64,000 bases of DNA from Ensifer adhaerens. Lineage in GTDB: Bacteria > Pseudomonadota > Alphaproteobacteria > Rhizobiales > Rhizobiaceae. Of the stretch, positions 1-7,621 are shown in pieces. Location: positions 2,862,001 through 2,926,000 of the forward strand of contig NZ_CP015880.1 of assembly GCF_000697965.2 (NCBI RefSeq). The letters are read 5' to 3'. Both the position numbers and the translations under genes were made by a program. The notes beneath the pieces were generated by a model. The model made no database searches and had not been told where the DNA came from. It worked only from the letters and a program-made list of their open reading frames with translations. The first letter of the stretch is position 1. Every line of letters starts with the position of its first letter.

Positions 1-581
1 CCATTCGGGTTTGAGCATCGTGCCGGGTCGACGACATGAACAGCGGTCTGGAACAACGGAGCGTTGTCGTGCCAGACGATGACGCCCATCGCCTCGCCCT
101 CAGGGCCGAACCGTTGACGCGCGGCAAGGCCGAGAATACCGGCCATCGTTTTCGTCCGCTCGGCATCGCACCACTTGTCGACGTCATGCGTGTAGTCGCG
201 CCACAAGGCCTCGATCCTGTCGGAGATCGCATCGGCTTGTTCGAACGTCATGTTGAGCGAGACGTGGTTCGGCCTGGCGGCAAGCGTCCAGCCCGAACCG
301 ATGATGTTGTCAACGAGACGCGAGGTACCGGCAGCACCCCAGCCGTCATTGCGGGCGACGTCGTTGAGACGGTCGACCAGGTCGACGCGGTTCCACGACA
401 ACGCCGACTGGCCCGACCAGGTGCCCGGCCGCCATTTGGCAAGAGACGGATGATCATTGGCGGCACCCTGGTAAGCGGTAGATGCCATCATCCGGTTCTT
501 CGTCATCTGCATACGCGCAGCTGCGCGCAGGGCATCGGGCAACGGCTTGTCATCCGGGCCGTAAATCGCGACATCGCTCAT
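1..581 (-). CDS. Phage portal protein, N-terminal part (cut by window edge)
   Basis: The first 193 residues of a lambda-type portal protein, the dodecameric ring at the capsid vertex through which DNA enters and to which the tail attaches. It begins MSDVAIYGPDDK. Residues about 85-98 read RLVDNIIGSGWTL and the visible end reads VDPARCSNPNG, both typical of the lambda gpB/portal family. The ATG at 581 overlaps the stop of the gpW-like gene as ATGA, implying translational coupling, and RBS-like sequence lies inside that gene. The gene continues off the left edge, so the C-terminal half and the protease/scaffold genes that usually follow are not visible. The family call is from motif reading and position after terminase and gpW. 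Confidence 0.88.
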   Translation of the reverse strand, partial: MSDVAIYGPDDKPLPDALRAAARMQMTKNRMMASTAYQGAANDHPSLAKWRPGTWSGQSALSWNRVDLVDRLNDVARNDGWGAAGTSRLVDNIIGSGWTLAARPNHVSLNMTFEQADAISDRIEALWRDYTHDVDKWCDAERTKTMAGILGLAARQRFGPEGEAMGVIVWHDNAPLFQTAVHVVDPARCSNPN

Positions 582-814
582 CCGAAGATCACCCCTCGGC
601 TACGGGCTCGGCCCATTCGACGCTGGCCAAGCTGCGCCTCAAGACTGCGCACGTACTGGCGCAAGTTCCCGGCATTGGCTGCGACATAGGTGATCGCCTC
701 GCCGTTGTAGTTAAGGCTGACTTCCGCGCGGCCGATCTCCAGTTGGTGGAGTGCCTCGCGCGCTTCCGTGAGCCGCGCCTGCAGCACGGCACGTTCCTGT
801 TCGGTCAAAGCCAT
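578..814 (-). CDS. gpW-like head-tail joining protein
   Basis: A 78-residue, mostly helical protein beginning MALTEQERAVLQARLTEA. Size, the charged helical N-terminus and the place between terminase large subunit and portal match the lambda gpW family, which stabilises the filled head and makes the surface for tail attachment. The ATG at 814 has AGGA seven bases upstream. It starts 8 bp after the terminase stop and its own stop overlaps the portal start. I see no catalytic motif, as expected. Position is as important as sequence in this call. Confidence 0.82.
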   Translation of the reverse strand: MALTEQERAVLQARLTEAREALHQLEIGRAEVSLNYNGEAITYVAANAGNLRQYVRSLEAQLGQRRMGRARSRGVIFG

Positions 815-822
815 GTGAGATC

Positions 823-2868
823 CTAGCGATTGTTGCGCTGGCGAGCCCGCTCGGCACGCGCAAGCGCGGCGGCGAGCCGCGATGATGCTTCGGTCGCCGT
901 CGTTTCTGCCGGCGTTTCCGTTTTCACCTCAACCCTGTTGAGTTGGTCTTCGAGGTCGCCCTGTTGCGGAGCTTCTATCCGGCCGAGGCGGTCGGCTATT
1001 GCGTCCCACTCTTCGTCCGTCCAGTACGGCACGCCCCAGCGATAGGCACCGGCAAGGCTCTGATTGAGCATGTCGATGATTTCGTTGCGGCGACCGTCGA
1101 GCAACTTCCAGACATAACGGGTGTGGCCGCTACGGGTCTTTTCCGGCACGCGCGCCTCCGAGGTCGCCTGCTGGTAGAAGTCGTCGCCAAACCCTCTGGC
1201 AAAGCGGATGTAGCCTGCCCGTTCCGGATCGCTTTTCTTGTAGTCACGATAGAGCCGCAGCTTGAAGGCCGAGGCATTGAACGTGAAGAAGCGCGACGAC
1301 CACTTCTGCTTTTTCGGCTTGCCGCGTTTGTCGTACTCTTTCGTTTGCACGATCGGCGGCGCGGCCTCGGTGTTGCCACCGCGAACCATGATGACGCGAG
1401 ATTTCGGGTGCTTGCGAACCCAGTTCCACACGTCGTCCGTGTATGCGTTGCCATCGATCGCGAGGCGATCGGCCAGGCGCTTGCGGCCGAGATCGTCAGT
1501 CCACTCGCGCTGCAGCAACTTGTCGAGCGCCGCCCGAACCTCAGGCTCCGAGATGTGGCCGGAATGCTCCTTGTAGCCTGGGAGGTGGCTGCCGGCGCGA
1601 TTGTCGATGACGCCGTGGTCTATGACGGCGCGATAGCGGTTGCGGCCGTAACCGACAAGGAGCCACTCGACACGGTCGCCCTGAACGTCAAGGCCGAGCA
1701 CCAACACGAGCGCTTCGGCCGGAATGACGCCGCGGCGGAAACCTTGCTCCTCACCGCGGTCGCGCAGAACTTCCCAATCGACCGCCTTGTTGTCCGCCTC
1801 ATAGGCAAGACCGAGCCAGTCGTTGAAGAAGGTTTGCTCGGCTCCGGAGCCATTGTCCCGCTTCTCCGGTCCACCGGCTTGAAGGGAGAGCCATTCGCGC
1901 GCCAGGTTCTCCCAGCGTTCAAATGGCGAATAGGCCATCCAGACCCGAAACGACCGGTGGCGGCGCGCACGCTCCGGGTACTTCGCGACCCACTTCGCAC
2001 CGTTCCTCGGAAGCACCATCCATTCTCGATGATGCTCATGGATCTCGCCACCGCAATGGATGCAAACGAAGTGCGCTTTCTCGGGATGCTCCGGATCAAG
2101 GTGATCCCGCATGTTTTCCCAGCGCAGCTCCTGCAACCCGCCACACTCTTTGTGCGGGCAAGGTACGTGGTAGCTCTCCTGCGTTCCTTCTCGATAATTC
2201 GCCGTGATCTTGCATCCCGGCTCCACCATCGGCGTCGAAATCTTAAAGACCTTGGCGTTGAAGAACGCTTTGCTGCGGCTGTCCGCCTGGGCCTCCGGGT
2301 CGCCAGCCTCGTTCATCTGCCACTTGGCAAGATCGTCCTGCACCTGCTTTCGCGGCGAGATCATCGACAGGCCCGCCGGCGAGTTGGCGCCTGCCGCCTG
2401 AATGGCTCCTCGGCCGTCGATGCGCTCCTTGTAGAGCACCGAGTTGCTGGCATCGCGGCTGTTCTGCGAGAACAGTTTTGCGACGGCAGGCATCTCTCGC
2501 ACCAGCGGCATCAGCTTCGTCTTCGACCAGCGCGACGCGTTTTCCTCAGTCGGGTGGACGTAGAGGAAATCGCCGGGCGCCATGTCGAGCGAGCCGAGTG
2601 TAAAGATGTTGGCGCAGATGGTGCCGCCGATCTGCGCCGACTTTGCCAGGCTGACGATATTGCAGGGGTCCTCGGGCGAAAGCGCCCTCAGGATCTCCGA
2701 GAAGAACGGAACAAGATCCTCGTTGTACTTGCCGGGATGGTCGGTGATGCGCTCAGAGAACTCAATGTTCTGCTTGGCCCATGCGAGGTAATCAACCGAT
2801 GGCGGCGGCTCGCAGATCTCGGCAAGGACCGAATACGCCATCCGCTCAGGGTTGAACAACATCGTCAC
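823..2868 (-). CDS. Phage terminase large subunit (GpA family)
   Basis: A 681-residue packaging ATPase/nuclease of the lambda GpA family, which cuts concatemeric DNA and drives it into the prohead. KSAQIGGT at 76-83 takes the place of the family's degenerate Walker A, followed by FLYVHPTEENASRWS at 101-115, a hallmark stretch. A CxxC...CxxC zinc-like cluster (PCPHKECGG, CIHCGG) lies near 236-272. The C-terminal nuclease half contains VLGLDVQGDRVEWLLVGY and LAIDGNAYTDDVW. Full family length. The start is either GTG at 2868, giving a 4-bp GTGA overlap with the small subunit stop, or ATG at 2862; the GTGA overlap matches the habit of this phage's operons. Confidence 0.93.
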   Translation of the reverse strand: MTMLFNPERMAYSVLAEICEPPPSVDYLAWAKQNIEFSERITDHPGKYNEDLVPFFSEILRALSPEDPCNIVSLAKSAQIGGTICANIFTLGSLDMAPGDFLYVHPTEENASRWSKTKLMPLVREMPAVAKLFSQNSRDASNSVLYKERIDGRGAIQAAGANSPAGLSMISPRKQVQDDLAKWQMNEAGDPEAQADSRSKAFFNAKVFKISTPMVEPGCKITANYREGTQESYHVPCPHKECGGLQELRWENMRDHLDPEHPEKAHFVCIHCGGEIHEHHREWMVLPRNGAKWVAKYPERARRHRSFRVWMAYSPFERWENLAREWLSLQAGGPEKRDNGSGAEQTFFNDWLGLAYEADNKAVDWEVLRDRGEEQGFRRGVIPAEALVLVLGLDVQGDRVEWLLVGYGRNRYRAVIDHGVIDNRAGSHLPGYKEHSGHISEPEVRAALDKLLQREWTDDLGRKRLADRLAIDGNAYTDDVWNWVRKHPKSRVIMVRGGNTEAAPPIVQTKEYDKRGKPKKQKWSSRFFTFNASAFKLRLYRDYKKSDPERAGYIRFARGFGDDFYQQATSEARVPEKTRSGHTRYVWKLLDGRRNEIIDMLNQSLAGAYRWGVPYWTDEEWDAIADRLGRIEAPQQGDLEDQLNRVEVKTETPAETTATEASSRLAAALARAERARQRNNR

Positions 2869-3527
2869 GTCTGTTCATCCTCGACATGTTCAGCCAGCTC
2901 GGCGGCGGAGGTGGCAAAATCCTTCGCTGCCTTTGCCCGCGCTTCGCGGAACGACTTGAGCAAGGCATGCATCGCGTCGTGCATGGGCACATCGAACTGT
3001 GCAGCCATCGTCTTCGCCATGGCGGGTATTGCGAGTTCCATCACCTTGAAGGCCTCAGTTACGGCCTTGACCGTCTGACGCCTGGCATCGTCGGCAAGCA
3101 TGTAGCGCCCAACTTCAAGCGCTTCCTCACGCTCCAGCTGGGCGGTCTTGATCTGCTGCTGCCTGAGGCGCTCGGCTGCCAACTTGTCGGCGACGTCATC
3201 CCTGACAATCAGCTCCGGCTCGTCCGGATCGAAGGAAGGCGGCACTGCGGCCGGTCGCGGCGGGCGGCCACCGAGGTTCAGCGCCGGCTGGCGGGTCGGC
3301 ATGTTCAACGATGCCTGCCCGTTCGCGCCAAAGCGCTGGGACGGCTCAAGCGTCTTCTGCAACTGCGACTGGGCAACAGCCGGCCTGATCTTCGCCGCCC
3401 TGCCCTCACCTTCAAGTGCATCGCCGTAGATCTTGCCTTCAGCGATGTACTGCGAGATCCGGCCAGCACTCACGCCGATGTGGGCGGCGAAGGCACCCTT
3501 CGTCATCGTGTCAGCGGACAGGCTCAT
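2865..3527 (-). CDS. Probable phage terminase small subunit (Nu1-like)
   Basis: A 220-residue protein with an N-terminal helix-turn-helix at about 9-40 (TKGAFAAHIGVSAGRISQYI), a proline-rich linker at about 75-105 and a helical acidic C-terminus. That is the plan of lambda Nu1-type small terminases, whose N-terminal winged helix binds cosB and whose C-terminus binds the large subunit. It lies directly upstream of, and overlaps, the GpA-type gene. The gap upstream of its ATG at 3527 carries phased TTTAG repeats that could be its binding sites. An ordinary HTH regulator is the alternative, but position makes the packaging role much more likely. Confidence 0.78.
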   Translation of the reverse strand: MSLSADTMTKGAFAAHIGVSAGRISQYIAEGKIYGDALEGEGRAAKIRPAVAQSQLQKTLEPSQRFGANGQASLNMPTRQPALNLGGRPPRPAAVPPSFDPDEPELIVRDDVADKLAAERLRQQQIKTAQLEREEALEVGRYMLADDARRQTVKAVTEAFKVMELAIPAMAKTMAAQFDVPMHDAMHALLKSFREARAKAAKDFATSAAELAEHVEDEQT

Positions 3528-3615
3528 TTTAGCTTTCGACTTTAGCCAAGCTCTTTAGTTTAGGCTCTGACTTTAGGCTTCAAAAAGTCGCTCAGACTAG
3601 GCAACCACCGCGGTG
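3528..3615. promoter_or_regulatory. Candidate cos region: TTTAG repeats plus dyad
   Basis: TTTAG occurs at 3528, 3541, 3554, 3559 and 3572. The spacings are 13, 13, 5 and 13 bp, and two copies are extended to GACTTTAG (3538 and 3569). On the far side is a perfect 10-bp dyad CACCGCGGTG at 3606-3615, and a 12-bp palindrome CCGGTCGACCGG lies at 3659-3670. In the direction of the late genes the order is dyad, repeats, small terminase gene, which is the lambda order cosN-cosB-nu1. The repeats and dyads are seen directly; the cos role is inferred. Confidence 0.45.
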
Positions 3616-3671
3616 CCAAATACCCGTAGGCCGGACTTCGCCAGGAAGGACCCGCGAACCGGTCGACCGGG

Positions 3672-4418
3672 TCAGCGGGCCGTCCGAACCGCCCTTTCGA
3701 AGGCGGCGGCGAAGTGGTCGTGAATGTTCGCGGTCACATAACGCTCGACGACCTCGCGAAGGTGAAGGCGGATGCGATACGTGCTCTGCGACACGAACAG
3801 GATGACCGGAAAGATCGCCTGCGTGGTCGGGTCTCGCTGCCAGACGCCCGGAAACAAATGGCCCGGGCGTTTCGCTGCGAAGAACCGCGCGTTCTTGTAG
3901 TTCTTGTTCCGCTTGACCGACTTGTCAGAGCGGACGCGGGTAGCACCGGCACCGCGATAGTCGATCTGCAGGTCCGCCATGACACGGTTGAGAAACCCTT
4001 GCGTCATGTTGCCGTATCGATCGAGAGGCGCACGCTTGGCAGGAACTGCCACTTCGTTGCGCTTCATCAGGTTGCGGTCGATCAATTGCCGCTCGAAAGC
4101 CTTATGCGTACGCATCCCGCCTTCGATCTGTGGCCCAAGGAACGCGGTTGCTGGCAACCCTCCCTTGGTTCGATCTCCGGTCACGACGACGGCTGCCTGC
4201 AGATTTTGCCTGGTTGCCCGATCAAAGACGACGCCGCGTTTCGCATAAGGTGTCGGCCGATCGAACACGCGATCCATCTCGCGCTGCACTTCGAGCCGCC
4301 CGCCCTTTGCCGTCTCGTTCAGAGTCAGCATGATTGCGTACGGCAGCTGCTTTCGCTCAATGTCCGTAAGGGACCGCTCAAACTTCGAGAGATCGAACCT
4401 GATATGTGCATCAATCAT
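3672..4418 (-). CDS. Phage protein of unknown function, first late gene
   Basis: A 248-residue basic protein starting MIDAHIRFDLSKFERSLTDIERKQLP. I do not recognise a named domain. The N-terminal 50 residues look helical with a conserved-looking ALMLTLNETA-type stretch, followed by FDRPTPYAKRGVVFDRATRQNLQAAV and, near the C-terminus, FPGVWQRDPTTQAIFPVILFVSQS. A protein that links particle components such as a neck or tail-completion protein would fit this size and charge, but this is only a guess. It is the first gene after the terminator and palindrome that separate early from late genes, and the candidate cos region follows it. Confidence 0.6.
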   Translation of the reverse strand: MIDAHIRFDLSKFERSLTDIERKQLPYAIMLTLNETAKGGRLEVQREMDRVFDRPTPYAKRGVVFDRATRQNLQAAVVVTGDRTKGGLPATAFLGPQIEGGMRTHKAFERQLIDRNLMKRNEVAVPAKRAPLDRYGNMTQGFLNRVMADLQIDYRGAGATRVRSDKSVKRNKNYKNARFFAAKRPGHLFPGVWQRDPTTQAIFPVILFVSQSTYRIRLHLREVVERYVTANIHDHFAAAFERAVRTAR

Positions 4419-4456
4419 CGTTCGAAAGCCTGCGAGATGCTCATATCTCTTAAACG

Positions 4457-4480
4457 AAAAAGGCGACCTTTCGGCCGCCT
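4457..4480 (-). terminator. Intrinsic terminator between early and late phage genes
   Basis: Read leftward, an 8-bp stem with one mismatch (AGGCGGCC / GGTCGCCT, loop GAAA) is followed directly by a T run (TTTTT). It is oriented to stop transcription coming from the initiator/NusG-like operon, just before the first late gene starts at 4418. Confidence 0.7.
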
Positions 4481-4585
4481 GTCATATTCTCATAGCAGTA
4501 GCACTCGCCCTGAATCGGTGCCTCGCATGGAGGCTTGAGGGCATGGGGCCGGTGCGTTGGTTCCCTGAGGCTTTCGCCTACTCTG

Positions 4586-4604
4586 CCCTAGATCTGATCT
4601 AGGG
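4586..4604. promoter_or_regulatory. Perfect 19-bp palindrome before the late genes
   Basis: CCCTAGATC-T-GATCTAGGG: two perfect 9-bp arms around a single base, in the 231-bp gap between the NusG-like gene and the first late gene. The geometry is that of an operator for a dimeric regulator. It could also be an RNA hairpin used as a pause or loading site, as in ops/qut elements, but a 1-base loop would need the stem to open. Confidence 0.5.
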
Positions 4605-4649
4605 GATCGGAGGGTAACGTCATCCGGCTCGTCCGTAGCAAAATGACTC

Positions 4650-5276
4650 TCACAACTTCTTCAGATGTGCAAGAGGCATTCGCTCGATGTCGAACGAACG
4701 GCCCTGCACGTCGATACGTACGCTCGCCCGAGCCTCTCGGCACCACTTCACGGCAGTAACAACACATCGGAATCCGGTAAACGGACCAAACACGATGTCT
4801 GCTTCGGTGCCCTGACCGATCGTCTTGTCGGTGGCGACCCGTGGCGCATTACCATCGCCGAATAGCGCTTTGAAAACAGCGACGTGAACGTCTTTGACGA
4901 CGTGATAGCCACCCGTTCCACCAACGAAATCGACCACATGGTTCTGATGGCGAAGCCCAAGGAAAGCTTCCGGAGACGGTACCAACCGCACTAACAGGTA
5001 GCCAGGAACGGCAGGCTGCACCACGTCGATCTTCTTGCCACGTCGGATGTAACTGTCCTTTTCGCGCGGCATATAGGCCTCGACATTGGCCGCTGCCAGC
5101 GTGTTTTCCACATCAAACTCTCTGCCCTTTTTCACATGGAGGCAGTACCAACGGGCGCTATCGGGGTGCATTTCGGTCACTTTCATTGTTGCTGCCTTCA
5201 AACTTGCTTGTGTGATTCGCCGCATACGGTCCCTGAAACCGTCTTTGGCCTGCGTTGCGATCGGCTGACCCTTCAT
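4650..5276 (-). CDS. NusG/RfaH-family transcription elongation factor (phage paralogue)
   Basis: About 208 residues. Counting from this start, 41-132 form a NusG N-terminal (NGN) domain: WYCLHVKKGREFDVENTL, then AYMPRE, VVQPAVPGYLLVRL and VDFVGGTGG. Residues about 157-177 form a KOW-type segment (EADIVFGPFTGFRCVV). NusG-like factors bind RNA polymerase beta' and beta and reduce pausing; specialised paralogues such as RfaH or LoaP act on single operons. This is the last gene before a terminator and the late genes, so a late-gene antiterminator role is inferred. Starts are uncertain: GTG at 5300 (overlapping the initiator gene), ATG at 5276 (AGGGGA too close), or ATG at 5186, which has AAGG well spaced and still keeps the whole NGN domain. 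Confidence 0.85.
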   Translation of the reverse strand: MKGQPIATQAKDGFRDRMRRITQASLKAATMKVTEMHPDSARWYCLHVKKGREFDVENTLAAANVEAYMPREKDSYIRRGKKIDVVQPAVPGYLLVRLVPSPEAFLGLRHQNHVVDFVGGTGGYHVVKDVHVAVFKALFGDGNAPRVATDKTIGQGTEADIVFGPFTGFRCVVTAVKWCREARASVRIDVQGRSFDIERMPLAHLKKL

Positions 5277-5280
5277 TCCC

Positions 5281-6546
5281 CTATGCTGCATCATGGTCAC
5301 CCTGCCCCTCGCTGATGGTTGCCTTGAACGTCTCGATTGCCGCTTCGACGCTGCCGCCAGCCTCTATCAGCGGGAAGCAGATCCACTTGGCGTCGCCCAT
5401 GCGAGGCCATGGCCATTCCATTCGCTCATAGAGCTGCCGATAGGCCTGCACCTCCGCGGAATCGACGTGGTAGCTCTTGAAGCCCTCGCCCGCCTCGACG
5501 ATGGCGCCGTCGATGACCTGGCCGCGAAACTGCTCCGCCGCCGCATACATCTCGCTGACCTTCGGCCAAGCCCAGCGTTGGCGATGCTCACGGCGAACGC
5601 GATCAGCCATAGGGCCTCCAGCCTTCACAGTCTGCTGGAGGAAGGGCGTCATCGCCGGCATGGGCGCATCTGGCTCAAGCAGGCGGCTTATCGCCAAGGC
5701 CTGCCACGCCTTGCTGAATGGCTTGTGCACGCTTGGCGGGTTGACCGCAGCGGCCGCCACGACGCCAAGTCGCTGCCAGCGCTTCTCGTGAAGGTACTTG
5801 CCAGCGGCCACCGTGCCCTTCTTCGTCCGGCCGAGCTGCTCGCGCGCCCGGAGATAGGCCGGCGTGAGTTCGAGAGCTTCCCTGCGCTCGGCAGGCGTCA
5901 GCCGATACCAGGCCTTGCGTGCTTCCGTTTCGCTGTCGTCGAGATTGGTCGGCCACGTCGGGAACCAGCGCTTGAAGCCACGTTCGATCGACTGCCGGCT
6001 TTCAACCTTCTCGTCATCGCTCGCGCGCGCTCTCTCACTTCGTTCAGCAGGAGGCGTTAAACAAGAGTCGTTAATAGGTGCCGATCCAGGACCGGCAGGG
6101 GGTGCCGACTCTGGACCGGCAGGGGGTGCCGATATATCGGCAGGGGTGCCGGTATACCGGCAGGGGGGTGCGCCCTCTTCCTCGCCGGAAACAGGAGCAA
6201 ATTCCTCGTCGGAAAGATCGCCGTCATTGTCCCACGATTGGAAGGCAGATTCCGGCGTCTCGCGATCGTAGATCACGCGATACCAGTGCGCGCTGTCCCG
6301 ACCGTTGTCGCTGACAACAACGCGCCGCTCCACGGCCCCGATCACAACGAGGCGATCGAGCGAAGTCTGCACCGTCGAGCGGGCGCAGCCGATCTCTTCG
6401 GACATCTTCACCTGACTGCGCCGGCACCATCCGTGCTTGCTGCTGGTATGCCGCCCGAGAACGCAGAGAACCTGCAGATCCCGCCCCTTAAGCCGCTGAT
6501 CGGTGACCAGCCAGCCCGGAATAATTGATAGTCGCGCCGTGCTCAC
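5281..6546 (-). CDS. Phage replication initiator-like winged-helix protein
   Basis: About 421 residues. The N-terminus (about 20-95) is a winged helix: DLQVLCVLGRH, MSEEIGCARSTVQTSLDRLVVIGAVERR. A Pro/Ala/Gly-rich linker (about 126-160) is encoded by four palindromic DNA iterons, and a C-terminal domain of unknown fold follows. The gene lies where lambda O lies, between regulators and the late switch. A lambda-O-like initiator is inferred from the iterons inside the gene; the protein itself shows only a generic DNA-binding domain. GTG at 6546 gives a GTGA overlap with the PAPS-reductase-like stop, the rule in this operon; ATG at 6561 is possible and adds 5 residues. Confidence 0.75.
   Translation of the reverse strand: MSTARLSIIPGWLVTDQRLKGRDLQVLCVLGRHTSSKHGWCRRSQVKMSEEIGCARSTVQTSLDRLVVIGAVERRVVVSDNGRDSAHWYRVIYDRETPESAFQSWDNDGDLSDEEFAPVSGEEEGAPPCRYTGTPADISAPPAGPESAPPAGPGSAPINDSCLTPPAERSERARASDDEKVESRQSIERGFKRWFPTWPTNLDDSETEARKAWYRLTPAERREALELTPAYLRAREQLGRTKKGTVAAGKYLHEKRWQRLGVVAAAAVNPPSVHKPFSKAWQALAISRLLEPDAPMPAMTPFLQQTVKAGGPMADRVRREHRQRWAWPKVSEMYAAAEQFRGQVIDGAIVEAGEGFKSYHVDSAEVQAYRQLYERMEWPWPRMGDAKWICFPLIEAGGSVEAAIETFKATISEGQGDHDAA
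6079..6162. repeat. Four palindromic iterons, candidate phage replication origin
   Basis: Four head-to-tail copies of an interrupted palindrome with arms TGCCG and CGGCA lie at 6079-6097, 6103-6121, 6127-6142 and 6147-6162, separated by runs of 4-5 G. Copies 3 (TGCCGATATATCGGCA) and 4 (TGCCGGTATACCGGCA) are perfect 16-bp palindromes; copies 1 and 2 are 19 bp with an asymmetric centre. On the 3' side in the gene's direction is an AT-richer patch (6056-6077, GTTAAACAAGAGTCGTTAAT). This is the layout of lambda ori within gene O. Confidence 0.65.
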
Positions 6547-7553
6547 TCGCAGGCCCCCCATTCATTGCATGATGTTCCAATGTTTTCAGCTGCAGCGAGG
6601 AAAGCGTCGTACTGGAGCCCTCCCCGCGATGTCTTCGACCACTCGACGCGGGCGCGGATGCCGGTGCGAGACAGCGACCAGTCGTAGTCGTCGCTCTGCC
6701 AGCCATTAGCGAGTAGAGGGTCGTCGGTTACGTTGAAGAAGGTGGAGTTTCCGCGTTTCGAAACGTCAGAAACAAGCGCCTCCCAATTCGCCAGCCTATC
6801 CACGTGCTCCGGAAAGCGCGTGCCGATCAGGCGCATTTCCTCTTTGCGGCACATGACACAGGGAAAGCAGCCGACCCGCGTAAAGCCCAAAGCGTAGAGA
6901 AAGTTTCGAGGGATGCCGAACCGATCGGCGTACGCAAAGACGTCCTCGACGCTCCAGCTAATCAACGGCCGATATGCATATGCGACCCATTGAGCGCCGA
7001 GATCTTGGAGCGCCTTCGGCAGGGAGTGCGGGACCGGATTTATCCGCTGCAGTCGCGGAAGATCTGACCGCGCGATACTCTCCGCCGCCCGGACACCCTG
7101 CCAAGAGATGAGCTTTCTACCCGCCTCCAGCAATGGTCGCTGGACGTCGTGGAACATGGGAGAGATTTTCAGTTCATCCGTGCAGAAGCGCGTTTTGGCC
7201 GAAGGGAACCGCGTCTTCCACAGGCACAAGTCCAGAAAGGGAACGCCCGTTGGATGAAGCAGCGCCAGAGCCATCTGAACCTTGGCATCCGGCACGCCTT
7301 CCATAGGCCAGCGACGCGCGACATATTCGCGCTTGCGGGCCAATTTCTCGGTGAAGTCAGCCTTTACCCAAATTATGTCCGGGCCGCCTGTCAGCTGCGG
7401 GAGGCGGCGGACGGCATCATATGTTGCCTCGTGCTCGTTGCCAGTGTCAGCGAAGACGGCCTGAAACGGCAAACCGCGTTCCATGGCGCGCAGATAGGTC
7501 GCGGTCGAATCCTTCCCCCCAGACACAGAGACGAGATGTGCGAAGCCGCTCAT
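6543..7553 (-). CDS. PAPS-reductase-like PP-loop protein (phage)
   Basis: A 336-residue member of the adenine-nucleotide alpha-hydrolase/PAPS reductase family. The PP-loop SGGKDS is at 11-16, followed by FADTGNEH (about 34-41), TRFCTDELK (about 121-129) and a late cysteine cluster GCFPCVMC (Cys229, 232, 235) suited to metal or Fe-S binding. Phage members of this family are common near replication genes and some relatives (DndC) act in DNA sulfur modification; whether this one reduces PAPS or modifies nucleic acid cannot be told from sequence. ATG at 7553 is preferred over one four codons upstream. Its end overlaps the initiator gene. Confidence 0.82.
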   Translation of the reverse strand: MSGFAHLVSVSGGKDSTATYLRAMERGLPFQAVFADTGNEHEATYDAVRRLPQLTGGPDIIWVKADFTEKLARKREYVARRWPMEGVPDAKVQMALALLHPTGVPFLDLCLWKTRFPSAKTRFCTDELKISPMFHDVQRPLLEAGRKLISWQGVRAAESIARSDLPRLQRINPVPHSLPKALQDLGAQWVAYAYRPLISWSVEDVFAYADRFGIPRNFLYALGFTRVGCFPCVMCRKEEMRLIGTRFPEHVDRLANWEALVSDVSKRGNSTFFNVTDDPLLANGWQSDDYDWSLSRTGIRARVEWSKTSRGGLQYDAFLAAAENIGTSCNEWGACE

Positions 7554-7621
7554 GCACGCACCCATTGCGGCGCAGTCGGCATTTCAGATAGGTGATGGGG
7601 TAATATTGAGGGAGATTGGGG

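Noticed and set aside
943..3078. A 711-codon plus-strand frame opposite the terminase gene
   Set aside because: It is the reverse shadow of a GC-rich coding gene; the minus-strand GpA protein has clear family motifs and the plus frame has none.
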